A stretch of DNA of 64,000 nucleotides from the NCBI RefSeq assembly GCF_013340935.1, contig NZ_WHOS01000026.1, positions 36,302 to 100,301 on the forward strand, written 5' to 3'. Of this stretch, positions 24,871 to 33,859 are shown piece by piece (position 1 is the stretch's first letter; each line of letters opens with the position of its first letter). A program made the position numbers and the translations under genes. The DNA is from Azospirillum melinis. Lineage in GTDB: Bacteria > Pseudomonadota > Alphaproteobacteria > Azospirillales > Azospirillaceae. The notes below the pieces were generated by a model. That model was given only the letters and a program-made list of their open reading frames with translations. It ran no database searches and was not told the DNA's origin.

Positions 24871-25764
24871 TCAGCCGGGCGCCAGAACCTTCAGTGCACC
24901 GGGGAGAATCCGATAATGCAGCGGGGCGTGCAGTTTCCGGATCTCGCCATCGTTGACCATCTTCAGGTGGTGCCTGCGGCTGTGGACCGTCAGGTTGGTC
25001 ACCGCATAGGTCTCCAGCCCTTCGTCCTGCTTCCAAGAACCGGCAACCAGACGTCCCATCAACCGCAACATCGCGAAGGCGTTCCGCTCGCGGGCCACAT
25101 AAACCCCGAGTTTCCCGGCATCGAGCGCTTGGCGGGAGAGGACGAGCCCGAACCCATCGTCATAGACGTTGTTGGAGACCACCAGAATCGGCGTGCGCAT
25201 CCGCCGCGGCCCCTCGCCCCAGTCCAGCCGGACATCCAGCATCGGCAGCCGGTACAGCGTCTTCGCCAAGGCCACGGCGGCACCGGGCCATTTCAGCAGC
25301 CGGTGCTGCTTGCGCTGGCGTTCGCGTTCCTGAACCACCTGCGGATAGAAGCCCAGAACCGAACTGTTGGTGTAGGGCTCCCCGTTCACCTCGGCGATGT
25401 CGATGGCGCGGATCCGGCCCGCAGCCAGTGCCTCCGCTGCATCCTCCAGTTCCAGCGGAACATGAAGATCACGGGCTAACAGGTTGAGAGTTCCTAACGG
25501 AATCACGCCAAGCGTCTTGCCCTTCGGAAGCGCCAGCTTCACCGCGCTGTGCAGCGTGCCGTCGCCGCCGCCGACCACAACGGCCTCGGCATCGGAGTCC
25601 AGCACCCGCTGGATCGTGTCGGTGCACTGCGCGCCGTCGACGGTGTGGAGGTCTACGGTCGCGCCATGCCGTTCGAATGCTGTGCGGATCGCCGTCTCGG
25701 CGCGGTCGATGGGCCGATCGACCAAAGAGCCCGCCTGCCGGTTCAGGACGATTCCGATCTTCAT
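24871..25764 (-). CDS. Diacylglycerol kinase family lipid kinase
   Basis: A 297-residue protein of the DAGK catalytic family (DgkB/YegS-like), soluble kinases that phosphorylate diacylglycerol or related lipids. It begins MKIGIVLNRQAGS and carries the ATP-binding motif VVGGGDGTLHSAV near residue 65 and GVIPLGTLNLLARDL near 95. The C-terminal beta-sandwich holds ILVVSNNVYDDGFGL. The open frame continues far upstream without coding character; ATG 25764 matches the family N-terminus. It is divergent from the 3-hydroxyisobutyryl-CoA hydrolase gene and precedes the phosphoesterase gene. Confidence 0.9.
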   Translation of the reverse strand: MKIGIVLNRQAGSLVDRPIDRAETAIRTAFERHGATVDLHTVDGAQCTDTIQRVLDSDAEAVVVGGGDGTLHSAVKLALPKGKTLGVIPLGTLNLLARDLHVPLELEDAAEALAAGRIRAIDIAEVNGEPYTNSSVLGFYPQVVQERERQRKQHRLLKWPGAAVALAKTLYRLPMLDVRLDWGEGPRRMRTPILVVSNNVYDDGFGLVLSRQALDAGKLGVYVARERNAFAMLRLMGRLVAGSWKQDEGLETYAVTNLTVHSRRHHLKMVNDGEIRKLHAPLHYRILPGALKVLAPG

Positions 25765-26071
25765 GGCGCACCCGGCAGGCTGTTGAACGGCATCGGCATC
25801 TGACTTTCCCTGAGAAGTCGAATGGGGTCTCGTCTTCAGATGAGAGCGTGAGCGCAACGGTCCAAGAGGGGCGATGTTCCTGATTGGCCGTACCGGACCG
25901 TCATGGGCCAACATCCGGATCCGTATGGTGGGTTTGACAGCGCCGCCCGCTCCCGTATCATCGGTACCGGCCGATGCTGCCGTCCTGACGCGCAAAGGGA
26001 TGCACGGCAGGGATGGCGCAGATGCCCCGCCACCGCCCGATTCGCAACGATAATTGAGAAAATACAAGACG
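25765..26071. other. Divergent intergenic region, lipid kinase / hydrolase genes
   Basis: The 307 bases contain no coding frame that I can support. A strong sigma-70-like promoter on the plus strand (25934-25961) serves the hydrolase gene. No clear promoter for the minus-strand operon is evident. Confidence 0.55.
25934..25961 (+). promoter_or_regulatory. Sigma-70-like promoter for the 3-hydroxyisobutyryl-CoA hydrolase gene
   Basis: A perfect TTGACA (25934-25939) and TATCAT (25956-25961) are 16 bases apart, giving a start near 25968 and a leader of about 100 bases. This is among the best consensus promoters in the window. Confidence 0.55.
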
Positions 26072-27133
26072 ATGAGCGACGCTGCTGAGATTCTGTTCGA
26101 ACGTCGGGGCGCCATCGGCCTCGTCACGCTCAACCGGCCCAAGGCGCTGAACGCGCTGACGCTGGGCATGATCAGGCTGTTCGATCCGCAGTTGCGGGCC
26201 TGGAACGCCGATCCGGAGGTCAAGGCCGTCGTGATTCGCGGTGCCGGCGAAAAGGCCTTCTGCGCCGGCGGCGACGTCGTCAGCCTGTATGAGGCAGGCA
26301 AGGCCGCCAAGGAGGGACGTGGCGACACCGGGCCGGTCCGTGCCTTCTTCAGCGAGGAATATGTGCTGAACCGGTTGATCAAGCGCCTCTCCAAGCCCTA
26401 TGTCGCGCTGATCGACGGCATCTCCATGGGCGGCGGCGTTGGACTGTCGGTGCATGGCACCCACCGCATCGTCACCGAGCGCACCCTGTTCGCCATGCCG
26501 GAAACCGGCATCGGCCTCTATCCCGACGTCGGCGGCACCTATTTCCTGCCGCGCCTGCCGGGGCAGGTCGGCATCTGGCTGGGGTTGACCGGTGACCGGC
26601 TGAAGGCGGCCGACCTGCTTGCCATCGGTGCCGCCGACGCCTTCGTGCCGAGCGCCAAGATCGACGCCCTGATCGACGATCTTGCTGCCGGCGTCCCGCC
26701 CGACGAAGCCGTCGCCGCCCACCGAGGCGAGGCTGGCGATGCAGCGGTGAGCGGCATCCGCGCGGCGGTCGACCGCTGCTACGCCTTCGACAGTGTAGAA
26801 GCCATTGTCAAAGCGCTGGAGGCCGAGGGAACCGAGTGGGCGACCGGTCAGGTCGCCATCCTGCGCCGGGTGTCGCCGACCAGCCTGAAGGTGACGCTGG
26901 CCGCCCTGCGCCGTGGCGCCAAGCTGGATTTCGAAGGCTGTATGGTGCAGGAGCTGCGCCTCAGCCTCGCCTGTCTGGCCGGCGACGATTTCTACGAGGG
27001 TATCCGCGCCGTCCTGGTCGACAAGGACAAGAACCCGAAATGGAAGCCGGCCGAGCTGACCGATGTCGGTCCGTCGGATGTCGAGCGGCACTTCGCAGAA
27101 CCGGCTGGCGGCGATCTCGTGTTCCGGGACTGA
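26072..27133 (+). CDS. 3-hydroxyisobutyryl-CoA hydrolase (enoyl-CoA hydratase/isomerase family)
   Basis: A 353-residue crotonase-fold enzyme predicted to release CoA from 3-hydroxyisobutyryl-CoA in valine breakdown. It has LNRPKALNALTLGMI, the oxyanion-hole segment KAFCAGGDVVSLYEAG and DGISMGGGVGLSVHG, and the HIBYL-CoA hydrolase signature AMPETGIGLYPDVGGTYFLPRLPG with the catalytic glutamate. The long C-terminal part with LDFEGCMVQELRLS and DFYEGIRAVLVDKDKNPKW separates this group from ordinary hydratases of about 260 residues. ATG 26072 gives the family start; a TTG 18 bases upstream is in frame. No other valine genes are adjacent. Confidence 0.92.
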   Translation: MSDAAEILFERRGAIGLVTLNRPKALNALTLGMIRLFDPQLRAWNADPEVKAVVIRGAGEKAFCAGGDVVSLYEAGKAAKEGRGDTGPVRAFFSEEYVLNRLIKRLSKPYVALIDGISMGGGVGLSVHGTHRIVTERTLFAMPETGIGLYPDVGGTYFLPRLPGQVGIWLGLTGDRLKAADLLAIGAADAFVPSAKIDALIDDLAAGVPPDEAVAAHRGEAGDAAVSGIRAAVDRCYAFDSVEAIVKALEAEGTEWATGQVAILRRVSPTSLKVTLAALRRGAKLDFEGCMVQELRLSLACLAGDDFYEGIRAVLVDKDKNPKWKPAELTDVGPSDVERHFAEPAGGDLVFRD

Positions 27134-27390
27134 CCATAGGCGATGCCGAGGGGACGAAGGTCACGCACCGATTGCGTGGCCTTCCCCTTTTTGCTTATGC
27201 GGGACCTGCCGCCCGGTCGAAAGCCTTTCGCCGGGGGTACCCTGCGAAAGGGGCCTGTACAGACGGGTTGTGCCAGACTTTTTCTGGAATTATTAAGATG
27301 ATTGCCGACGAATGATCGGTTAATCTCGCTTTAAGGTCCCGGTATCGTCCTTGCGCGGGGAACGGCCGGTTAGAGCCAAAGGAGACCGCG

Positions 27391-27864
27391 GTGCGCAAAC
27401 CTTATTATGAGAGCATTCTGTTGATCGAGCGGCTTCACCGCCACTTTCTTGAAGTGCTCAAGACTGAGTTGGACCGGCTCGGCATCCAGGACATCAACAA
27501 CGTCCAGAGCCTGATCCTGTACAACATCGGCGAAGACGAGATGACGGTCGGCGAACTGACCGCGCGCGGTTATTATCTGGGCTCCAACGTCTCCTACAAC
27601 GTCAAGAAGATGGTCGAGAACGGCTATCTCGGCCAGGAACGCTCCCCGCACGACCGCCGTTCGGTCCGTGTCCGCCTGTCGGAAAAGGGCCTGGATTTGC
27701 GCGAGAAGATCAGCGTCATGTTCGAACGTCATCTGACCGCCCTGGAAAAGGCCGGCTTCAGCGACGAGGAACTGACCAAGGCCAATGAGACCCTGCGCAA
27801 GCTGGAACGTTTCTGGTCGGCCTCGCTCGACTACAGCGGGTTTCCGATGACCTCGGCGGCCTGA
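27391..27864 (+). CDS. ldtR: MarR-family winged-helix regulator, LdtR-like
   Basis: A 157-residue dimeric DNA-binding protein. The winged helix spans about 40-105, with the recognition region GELTARGYYLGSNVSYNVKKMVENGYL and wing ERSPHDRRSVRVRLSEKG. The N-terminus (MRKPYYESILLIERLHRHFLEV) and this recognition helix are what I recall of LdtR, the alphaproteobacterial regulator of an L,D-transpeptidase gene and osmotic tolerance in Liberibacter and rhizobia. The start is GTG 27391 with AAAGGAG seven bases upstream. The specific name rests on memory; MarR family membership is certain. Confidence 0.88.
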   Translation: MRKPYYESILLIERLHRHFLEVLKTELDRLGIQDINNVQSLILYNIGEDEMTVGELTARGYYLGSNVSYNVKKMVENGYLGQERSPHDRRSVRVRLSEKGLDLREKISVMFERHLTALEKAGFSDEELTKANETLRKLERFWSASLDYSGFPMTSAA

Positions 27865-28108
27865 CCGGCCGATTTTGCGACGGCCCCCGCGGTTCCGGCT
27901 CCCGCGGGCGGCATCGGGTTCAAGCTTCCCATTGTGTCCTTTCAGTGCGGGCAGGGAAGCGCGAGCGATTGAGCCGGCACCTTCGCCATCCATTCCGCAA
28001 GTCTTCTTGCGCCCGCGCTGAACCTATTCGCGACTTCGTGCGTTGTCGTGTATTGGCCTTGGCGTGGCCCTATTGCTGTGCCGAAGCGATCATGGCAATG
28101 GACGGCGC

Positions 28109-29401
28109 ATGTCTTACACGGTCATGTTGGTGGGGCTGGGATTCCTGATCCTGCTGGTGGCGTGGCTGCCGATGGTGCTGAGGGAATTGCCGCTGTCCCT
28201 GCCGATCATCTGCGTCGGTTTGGGATTTTTGGTCTTCGGAACGCTGGAACTGGAAAACCCGGAGCCGCTGGCCTTTCCGGAAGCGACCGAGCGGCTGACC
28301 GAACTCATCGTCATCATTTCCCTGATGGGTGCGGGGCTGAAGCTGGACCGCCGCATCGGATGGCGGCGCTGGATCATCACGTGGCGCCTGCTGGGCATCA
28401 CCATGCCGTTGTCGATTCTCATGATCGCCCTGATCGGTTGGTACTGGCTCGATTTTCCTCTCCCGGCTTCGATCCTGCTGGGGGCGGCTCTGGCGCCCAC
28501 CGATCCGGTCCTTGCCTCCGACATCCAGGTTGGTCCGCCGAAATCGGGTGAGGAGGACGAGATCCGTTTCAGTCTGACTTCCGAGGCCGGGCTGAATGAC
28601 GGGCTGGCCTTTCCCTTCGTCCATCTCGCCATCGGGGTGGCGCTGCTCAACGGCAATCCGCCCTGGGACCTGCTGGAACACTGGGTGCTGTTGGACGTGG
28701 TCTGGAAGCTGGTGGCCGGAGTCGGTGTCGGTTGGCTGGTCGGGCGTTTTCTCGGCTATGTCACGTTCCGTGTGCCGAACCGCGCCAACCTGTCGCGGAC
28801 GGGCGACGGGTTCGTGTCGCTCGGCATCACGCTGATCGCTTATGGCCTGACGGAACTTGCCAGTGGATATGGATTCGTCGCCGTCTTCGTCGCCGCGCTC
28901 GCCCTGCGCGACGCGGAGCGCAACAGCGAATACCACGAGCGTTTGCACGACTTCGTCGAGCAGACCGAGCGGCTGATGATGATGATGATGCTCGTGCTGT
29001 TCGGTGGGACGATCGCGCATGGCCTGATCGACGCCCTGTCCTGGAGCGCCGTGGGGGCCGCGGCGGTCATCCTGCTTCTGGTGCGTCCGGTGGCGGGGGT
29101 GGTCGGGCTGACCGGCGTGGCGATGCCGGTCGGCGAGAAGCTGGCCATCGGTTTCTTCGGCATCCGCGGCATGGGCAGCATCTATTACATCGCCTATGCG
29201 CTGAACGCAGCGGAGTTCGACGTGCCGAACGCGCTGTGGGCGATCACCGGGTTGATCGTGCTGCTCTCGATTCTCGTTCACGGAACCACGGTGACGCCGA
29301 TCATGCGGCGGATCGACCGGCGCCGACAGGCCGCCGACCCGCCGCCGGACGGCTCCATACACCGCCGAATGGAAAAAGCGGGCGTTTCGGCAGACCCTTG
29401 A
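28109..29401 (+). CDS. Na+(K+)/H+ antiporter, NhaP-like (CPA1 family)
   Basis: A 430-residue inner-membrane antiporter with about 12 hydrophobic segments. Family signatures are LTELIVIISLMGAGLKLDR, the ion-site motif ALAPTDPVLASDIQVG and TSEAGLNDGLAFPFVHLA (ND motif), and GIRGMGSIYYIAYAL near the end. It exchanges Na+ or K+ for protons to control cytosolic pH and ion levels. The C-terminus is short and charged, with no regulatory TrkA domain. ATG 28109 begins just before the first membrane helix; the in-frame ATG-less extension upstream (to 28043) looks non-coding. Probably a single-gene unit. Confidence 0.9.
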   Translation: MSYTVMLVGLGFLILLVAWLPMVLRELPLSLPIICVGLGFLVFGTLELENPEPLAFPEATERLTELIVIISLMGAGLKLDRRIGWRRWIITWRLLGITMPLSILMIALIGWYWLDFPLPASILLGAALAPTDPVLASDIQVGPPKSGEEDEIRFSLTSEAGLNDGLAFPFVHLAIGVALLNGNPPWDLLEHWVLLDVVWKLVAGVGVGWLVGRFLGYVTFRVPNRANLSRTGDGFVSLGITLIAYGLTELASGYGFVAVFVAALALRDAERNSEYHERLHDFVEQTERLMMMMMLVLFGGTIAHGLIDALSWSAVGAAAVILLLVRPVAGVVGLTGVAMPVGEKLAIGFFGIRGMGSIYYIAYALNAAEFDVPNALWAITGLIVLLSILVHGTTVTPIMRRIDRRRQAADPPPDGSIHRRMEKAGVSADP

Positions 29402-29416
29402 TGAAAATTGTTTGTG

Positions 29417-29433
29417 AAGCTGAAATTCAGCTT
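29417..29433. promoter_or_regulatory. Perfect palindrome upstream of the ABC importer operon
   Basis: AAGCTGAAATTCAGCTT has 8-base arms around a single central A, and lies 16 bases after the antiporter stop codon and about 180 bases before the substrate-binding-protein gene. It is AT-richer than its surroundings and has the size of an operator for a dimeric regulator; it could also be a small terminator stem without T-tract. Confidence 0.4.
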
Positions 29434-29611
29434 TCCGTACAAGGTGATGCCCCTGCATAGTGAATGGGAAGGGACGGCGCGCACGGCCTGACGGTTTCCG
29501 ATGAAACCAAATGAGCAGGCCGGCACGACCGTCCGGGACCCGCCGGACGAACCGATCCGAACGGGCGCCCGCACTATGCGCAACGCAACGCTGAGGGGGA
29601 GGAATTCACGC

Positions 29612-30841
29612 ATGATCGCACGTCTTCTGGCCAGTGCCGCCCTTGCTGCCCTGACGATCGGTGTCATGTCCACCGGGCCTGCCATGGCCCAGCAGGGCAA
29701 GCTGTCCGGCGACATGGTCAAGATCGGTGTGCTGAATGACCGTTCGGGCCTCTATGCCGACCTCGGCGGCGAGGGATCGGTCATCGCCGCCCGCATGGCG
29801 GCGGAGGAGTTCGGCAACAAGATTTTGGGCAAGCCCATCGAGATCATCTCCGCCGACCACCAGAACAAGCCGGACATCGGCGCCAACCTCGCCCGCCAAT
29901 GGATCGACCAGGATGGCGTCGATGTGATCGTCGATGTGCCCAACTCCGGTGTGGCGCTGGCCGTACAGGAAGTGACCAAGGAGAAGAAGAAGATCTTCCT
30001 GATGGAAGGTCCGGCCACCTCGCGTCTGACCGGCGACGCCTGTTCCCCAACCGGCTTCCACTGGCCCTACGACACCCATGCGCTGGCCGTCGGCACCGGT
30101 CAGGCGATGGTGAAGGAGGGCGGCGACAGCTGGTTCTTCATCACCGCCGACTACGCTTTCGGCCATCAGCTGGAGGCCGACACCTCGGTCGAGGTGAAGA
30201 AGGCGGGCGGCAAGGTCGTCGGTTCGGTGAAGGCGCCGCTGAACTCCGCCGACTTCTCCTCCTTCCTGCTCCAGGCGCAGGCGTCGGGCGCCAAGATCGT
30301 CGGCCTTGCCAACGCCGGCGGCGATACCATCACCTCGATCAAGCAGGCGTCGGAATTCGGCCTGACGCAGAGCGGCCAGCAGAAGCTCGCCGGCCTGCTG
30401 ATCTTCCTGTCCGACGTGCATGCGCTGGGGCTTCAGGTCGCCCAGGATCTGGTGCTGACCACCGGCTTCTATTGGGACCGCGACGACGAATCGCGTGCCT
30501 GGTCCAAGAAGTTCTTCGACCGCTACGGTAAGATGCCGACGATGGTGCAGGCCGGCAGCTATTCCGCCGTCCGCCATTATCTGAAAGCCATCGAGGCTGC
30601 CGGGACCGACGACGGCCCGACCGTCGCCGCCAAGATGAAGGAGATGCCGGTCAACGACATGTTCGCCAAGAACGGCACCATCTTGCCGAACGGCCGCATG
30701 GTCCACGACATGTATCTGGCCCGCGTGAAAAAGCCGTCCGAATCGAAGGGCGCCTGGGACTATTACCAGATCCTGCGCACCATCCCCGGCAAGGAAGCCT
30801 TCGCAAGCTTCGAGGAGAGCGGCTGCAAGCTGCCGAAATGA
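29612..30841 (+). CDS. ABC transporter substrate-binding protein (branched-chain amino acid/amide type)
   Basis: A 409-residue periplasmic type I binding protein of the LivJ/LivK-like HAAT family. It has a signal peptide (MIARLLASAALAALTIGVMSTGPAMA, cleavage before QQGK), the family opening KIGVLNDRSGLYADLGGEGSVIAARMAAE, and the hinge segments of a two-lobe fold. GGGGGAGGA, nine bases before ATG 29612, fixes the start although the frame is open 111 bases further upstream. It heads an operon with the two permease genes that follow. The ligand could be an amino acid, amide, aromatic acid or related compound; sequence alone does not decide. Confidence 0.9.
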   Translation: MIARLLASAALAALTIGVMSTGPAMAQQGKLSGDMVKIGVLNDRSGLYADLGGEGSVIAARMAAEEFGNKILGKPIEIISADHQNKPDIGANLARQWIDQDGVDVIVDVPNSGVALAVQEVTKEKKKIFLMEGPATSRLTGDACSPTGFHWPYDTHALAVGTGQAMVKEGGDSWFFITADYAFGHQLEADTSVEVKKAGGKVVGSVKAPLNSADFSSFLLQAQASGAKIVGLANAGGDTITSIKQASEFGLTQSGQQKLAGLLIFLSDVHALGLQVAQDLVLTTGFYWDRDDESRAWSKKFFDRYGKMPTMVQAGSYSAVRHYLKAIEAAGTDDGPTVAAKMKEMPVNDMFAKNGTILPNGRMVHDMYLARVKKPSESKGAWDYYQILRTIPGKEAFASFEESGCKLPK

Positions 30842-30957
30842 CGGTGCCGAAATGATGGCCGGCCAGCACAAGACATGACGTGACGGAGCGGCATCTCCGC
30901 CCTGACGGTCCCGAGAGGGCCGGTTCGGCGGGGATGCCGTTGGAGAGGGCGACGCTC

Positions 30958-31848
30958 ATGATGGGAACGATTTTCGGCATTCCGCCCCAGGCGCTGTTCG
31001 GCCAGCTTTTGCTGGGGTTGATCAACGGATCGTTTTACGCGCTGCTCAGCCTAGGGCTGGCGGTGATCTTCGGCATGTTGAACGTCATCAACTTCGCCCA
31101 TGGCGCGCTTTACATGATGGGGGCCTTCGTCGCCTGGCTGCTGCTGACCCAACTGGGCATCGGTTACTGGTGGGCGCTGCTTCTGGCGCCGCTGGTCGTC
31201 GGGCTTTTCGGGGTGGTGCTGGAAAAGACGCTGCTGTCCCGGCTCTACAAGCTGGATCATCTCTACGGCCTGCTGTTGACATTCGGGCTGGCGCTGATCG
31301 TCGAGGGTGCGTTCCGCCACCAGTATGGCGTCTCGGGGCAGCCTTATCCCATTCCCGACGCGCTGAAGGGCGGGCAGAATCTCGGCTTCATGTTCCTGCC
31401 CAACTATCGCGGCTGGGTGGTCGTCGCTTCCCTGGTTGTCTGCATCAGCACCTGGATCGCCATCGAGAAGACGAAGCTGGGCGCCTATCTGCGCGCGGCG
31501 ACGGAAAATCCGGTTCTGGTTCAGGCCTTCGGCATCAATGTCCCGCGGATGATCACGCTGACCTATGCCTTCGGCGTGGCGTTGGCCGGGCTTGCCGGCG
31601 TGCTGGCGGCGCCGATCTACCAGGTGTCGCCGCTGATGGGATCGAACCTGATCATCGTGGTGTTCGCGGTGGTGGTGATCGGCGGCATGGGGTCGATCCT
31701 GGGAGCCGTGCTGACCGGTTATGGGCTTGGCCTGCTGGAGGGGCTGACCAAGGTCTTCTACCCGGAGGCCTCCAACATCGTGGTCTTCGTCATCATGGCG
31801 GTGGTGCTGATGATCAAGCCAGCCGGCCTGTTCGGACGGGAGAGGTGA
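30958..31848 (+). CDS. Branched-chain amino acid-type ABC transporter permease, LivH-like
   Basis: A 296-residue inner-membrane permease with about eight hydrophobic helices. Features are LLGLINGSFYALLSLGLAVIFGMLNVINFAHGALYMMGAF, the EAA-like cytosolic loop (LRAATENPVLVQAFGINVPRM) and the C-terminal VVVIGGMGSILGAVLTGYGLG. GGAGAGGG lies eight bases before ATG 30958; a second ATG follows immediately at 30961. It pairs with the LivM-like gene 4 bases downstream to form the translocation pore. Confidence 0.93.
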   Translation: MMGTIFGIPPQALFGQLLLGLINGSFYALLSLGLAVIFGMLNVINFAHGALYMMGAFVAWLLLTQLGIGYWWALLLAPLVVGLFGVVLEKTLLSRLYKLDHLYGLLLTFGLALIVEGAFRHQYGVSGQPYPIPDALKGGQNLGFMFLPNYRGWVVVASLVVCISTWIAIEKTKLGAYLRAATENPVLVQAFGINVPRMITLTYAFGVALAGLAGVLAAPIYQVSPLMGSNLIIVVFAVVVIGGMGSILGAVLTGYGLGLLEGLTKVFYPEASNIVVFVIMAVVLMIKPAGLFGRER

Positions 31849-31852
31849 GCGC

Positions 31853-32848
31853 ATGAGCCTTCATTCGCAAAGCGGCATCCGGGCATCCGGGAAGGCTTCC
31901 CAGGCGTCGGCAACGGGGTCGACGCTGGCGCGGGTCGGGGCCCTCGCGGTGCTGGTGGCGCTGCTGGCGGTTCCGTTTCTGCTCTATCCCGTCTTCCTGA
32001 TGAAGGTGCTGTGTTTCGCGCTGTTCGCCTGCGCCTTCAACCTGCTGATCGGCTTCGGCGGTCTGCTCAGCTTCGGCCATGCCGCCTTCTTCGGCAGCGC
32101 CGCCTATGTCACGGCCCATACGGTGAAGGTGTGGGGACTGTCGCCGGAACTGGGGATTCTGCTTGGCACCGCGGCCTCGGCATTCCTCGGCATCCTGTTC
32201 GGCAGCATCGCGATCCGTCGCCAGGGCATTTATTTCGCCATGATCACGCTGGCGCTGAGCCAGATGGTGTTCTTCCTGGCGTTGCAGCTGCCCTTCACCC
32301 ATGGTGAGGATGGCATCCAGGCGGTTCCGCGCGGCGTGCTGTTCGGCGTCTTCGACCTGAACAACCCGCTGGCAATGTATTATACGGTGCTGGGCGTTTT
32401 TCTGATCGGCTTCGCCATCATCTGGCGGACCGTGCACTCCCCCTTCGGACAGGTTCTGAAGGCGATTCGTGAGAATGAACCGCGTGCCATTTCGCTGGGC
32501 TACCGCACCGAGCGTTACAAGTTGATGGCGTTTGTCCTGTCGGCGACGCTGGCCGGGCTGGCCGGCGGCACCAAGGCGATCGTGTTTCAATTGGCGACGC
32601 TGACCGACGTAACGTGGCAAATGTCGGGCGAGGTGGTGCTGATGACGCTGCTGGGCGGCATGGGCACGCTGACGGGGCCGGTGATAGGAGCCGCTCTGGT
32701 GGTGACACTGGAGAATTATCTGGCGGCGACCAGCCTTCCCGTGCCGGTGGTGATCGGTTGCATCTTCGTCGCCTGCGTGCTGGTCTTCCGCCGCGGCATT
32801 GCCGGGGAAATCCAGGCGCGGTTTGGAAAGCAGAGCCGTCTCGGATAA
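31853..32848 (+). CDS. Branched-chain amino acid-type ABC transporter permease, LivM-like
   Basis: A 331-residue permease with about nine or ten membrane segments, including the LivM signature LLIGFGGLLSFGHAAFFGSAAY and the cytosolic EAA-like loop VLKAIRENEPRAISLGY, ending with VLMTLLGGMGTLTGPVIGAAL. The N-terminus carries a short Ser/Ala-rich extension (residues 1-25). In most bacteria two ATPase genes (livG, livF) follow; here the next gene is a phasin 237 bases away, so the ATPases must be encoded elsewhere or borrowed from another transporter. Confidence 0.93.
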   Translation: MSLHSQSGIRASGKASQASATGSTLARVGALAVLVALLAVPFLLYPVFLMKVLCFALFACAFNLLIGFGGLLSFGHAAFFGSAAYVTAHTVKVWGLSPELGILLGTAASAFLGILFGSIAIRRQGIYFAMITLALSQMVFFLALQLPFTHGEDGIQAVPRGVLFGVFDLNNPLAMYYTVLGVFLIGFAIIWRTVHSPFGQVLKAIRENEPRAISLGYRTERYKLMAFVLSATLAGLAGGTKAIVFQLATLTDVTWQMSGEVVLMTLLGGMGTLTGPVIGAALVVTLENYLAATSLPVPVVIGCIFVACVLVFRRGIAGEIQARFGKQSRLG

Positions 32849-33085
32849 CGGCCCTGATTAAGATGGATCAAATCGAATAAGAACTATTTCACAAAAAAGA
32901 CAGTTCGATTTCAAAATACCGCATACCTCGAAAGAAGGTATGTGGCGCTATTATTTTGCGTCCTGGAACGTTCTGTTTTCCGGGTGTTATAGGAGTGAAC
33001 TCGTTCGGCGGTGCAGCATAAATGGCCGACGCGAGATTTGGGACGAAGCGTCCTCCCGGACGAAAATATTCGAGGAGCATCCCGC

Positions 33086-33748
33086 ATGGCTATGGACAAG
33101 GACACCACCACCGGTGTGCGCGAAACCGCCGACCTGGCGAAGGGCGCGCTCGACGATCTGACGCGCGCCGGCGAGACCACCACCCGCCGCGCCGCCGATG
33201 CCGCGCGCTCGATCGGTGGAACCACGGCGGAAACGGGAGTCCACGCTGTCGATGCCGGTCTGGGTGCCGGACAGAAGGCGATGGATGCCGGTGCCGACAT
33301 GACCCGTCGTGGGGCCGAAGCCGCCAAGTCCGCGATGGGCTCCGCCACCGACGTCGCCGGCCGCACGACGGAGCAGTTCCAGCGCGTTCTGGGCCTGTCC
33401 AAGGATGCCCAGGGCGAAGTCGCCAGCCAGACCCGCGAGACCATGGACGTCATGGTCCAGTGCAGCAGCGTGCTGGCCGACGGTCTCCAGAATGCCTGGC
33501 GCGAATGGATGGGGCTGGCCCAGGAAGTCGCTTCCCGCAACGCGGAGGGCGTGAACGCCCTGATGCGCAGCCGGAGCGTTCCCGACTTCTATGCAGCCCA
33601 GAGCCGCATGCTGAAGGACAACATGCAACTGGTTCTCAGCCGCAGCGTCAAAATCTCCGAGCTGTCGGCGAACACAGCCAACACCGCAATCGGCAAGCTG
33701 AACGCCCGCCTGGAGGGCGCGGCCCAGCAGGCGGAGCGCCGGTTCTGA
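33086..33748 (+). CDS. Phasin family protein
   Basis: A 220-residue helical, alanine-rich protein that should coat polyhydroxyalkanoate granules. The phasin domain (about 100-205) contains SKDAQGEVASQTRETMDVMVQCSSVLADGLQNAWREWMGLAQE and FYAAQSRMLKDNMQLVLSRS. The N-terminal 100 residues are low-complexity with repeated A-A-D/GA-T patterns (TADLAKGALDDLTRAG, MDAGADMTRRGAEAAKSAMG) and are probably a coiled coil. GAGGAG eight bases upstream fixes ATG 33086. A near-EcfG motif (GGAAC-N15-TGTT at 32965-32988) lies upstream, but its spacing is one short. A strong terminator follows at 33806. Confidence 0.88.
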   Translation: MAMDKDTTTGVRETADLAKGALDDLTRAGETTTRRAADAARSIGGTTAETGVHAVDAGLGAGQKAMDAGADMTRRGAEAAKSAMGSATDVAGRTTEQFQRVLGLSKDAQGEVASQTRETMDVMVQCSSVLADGLQNAWREWMGLAQEVASRNAEGVNALMRSRSVPDFYAAQSRMLKDNMQLVLSRSVKISELSANTANTAIGKLNARLEGAAQQAERRF

Positions 33749-33805
33749 CCACCGCGCCGCCGATGACGGCACGTCATCGATAACGAACGGTCTCCATCCT
33801 GACTC

Positions 33806-33835
33806 AACCCCGGCCCGACAGGACCGGGGTTTTTT
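33806..33835 (+). terminator. Rho-independent terminator of the phasin gene
   Basis: AACCCCGG (33806-33813) pairs with CCGGGGTT (33824-33831) around a 10-base loop, followed by a run of T to 33835. It also separates the phasin gene from the converging rlmJ gene. Confidence 0.9.
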
Positions 33836-33859
33836 CTGCGACTGGACCGGCTTTCCCTA

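Noticed and set aside
27886..27908. Hairpin CCCGCGG/CCGCGGG after the MarR-type gene
   Set aside because: Short stem, 9-base loop and no T-tract in very GC-rich DNA; not distinguishable from chance.
32965..32988. EcfG-like promoter upstream of the phasin gene
   Set aside because: GGAAC and TGTT are present but only 15 bases apart, one short of the consensus spacing, so it was not annotated.
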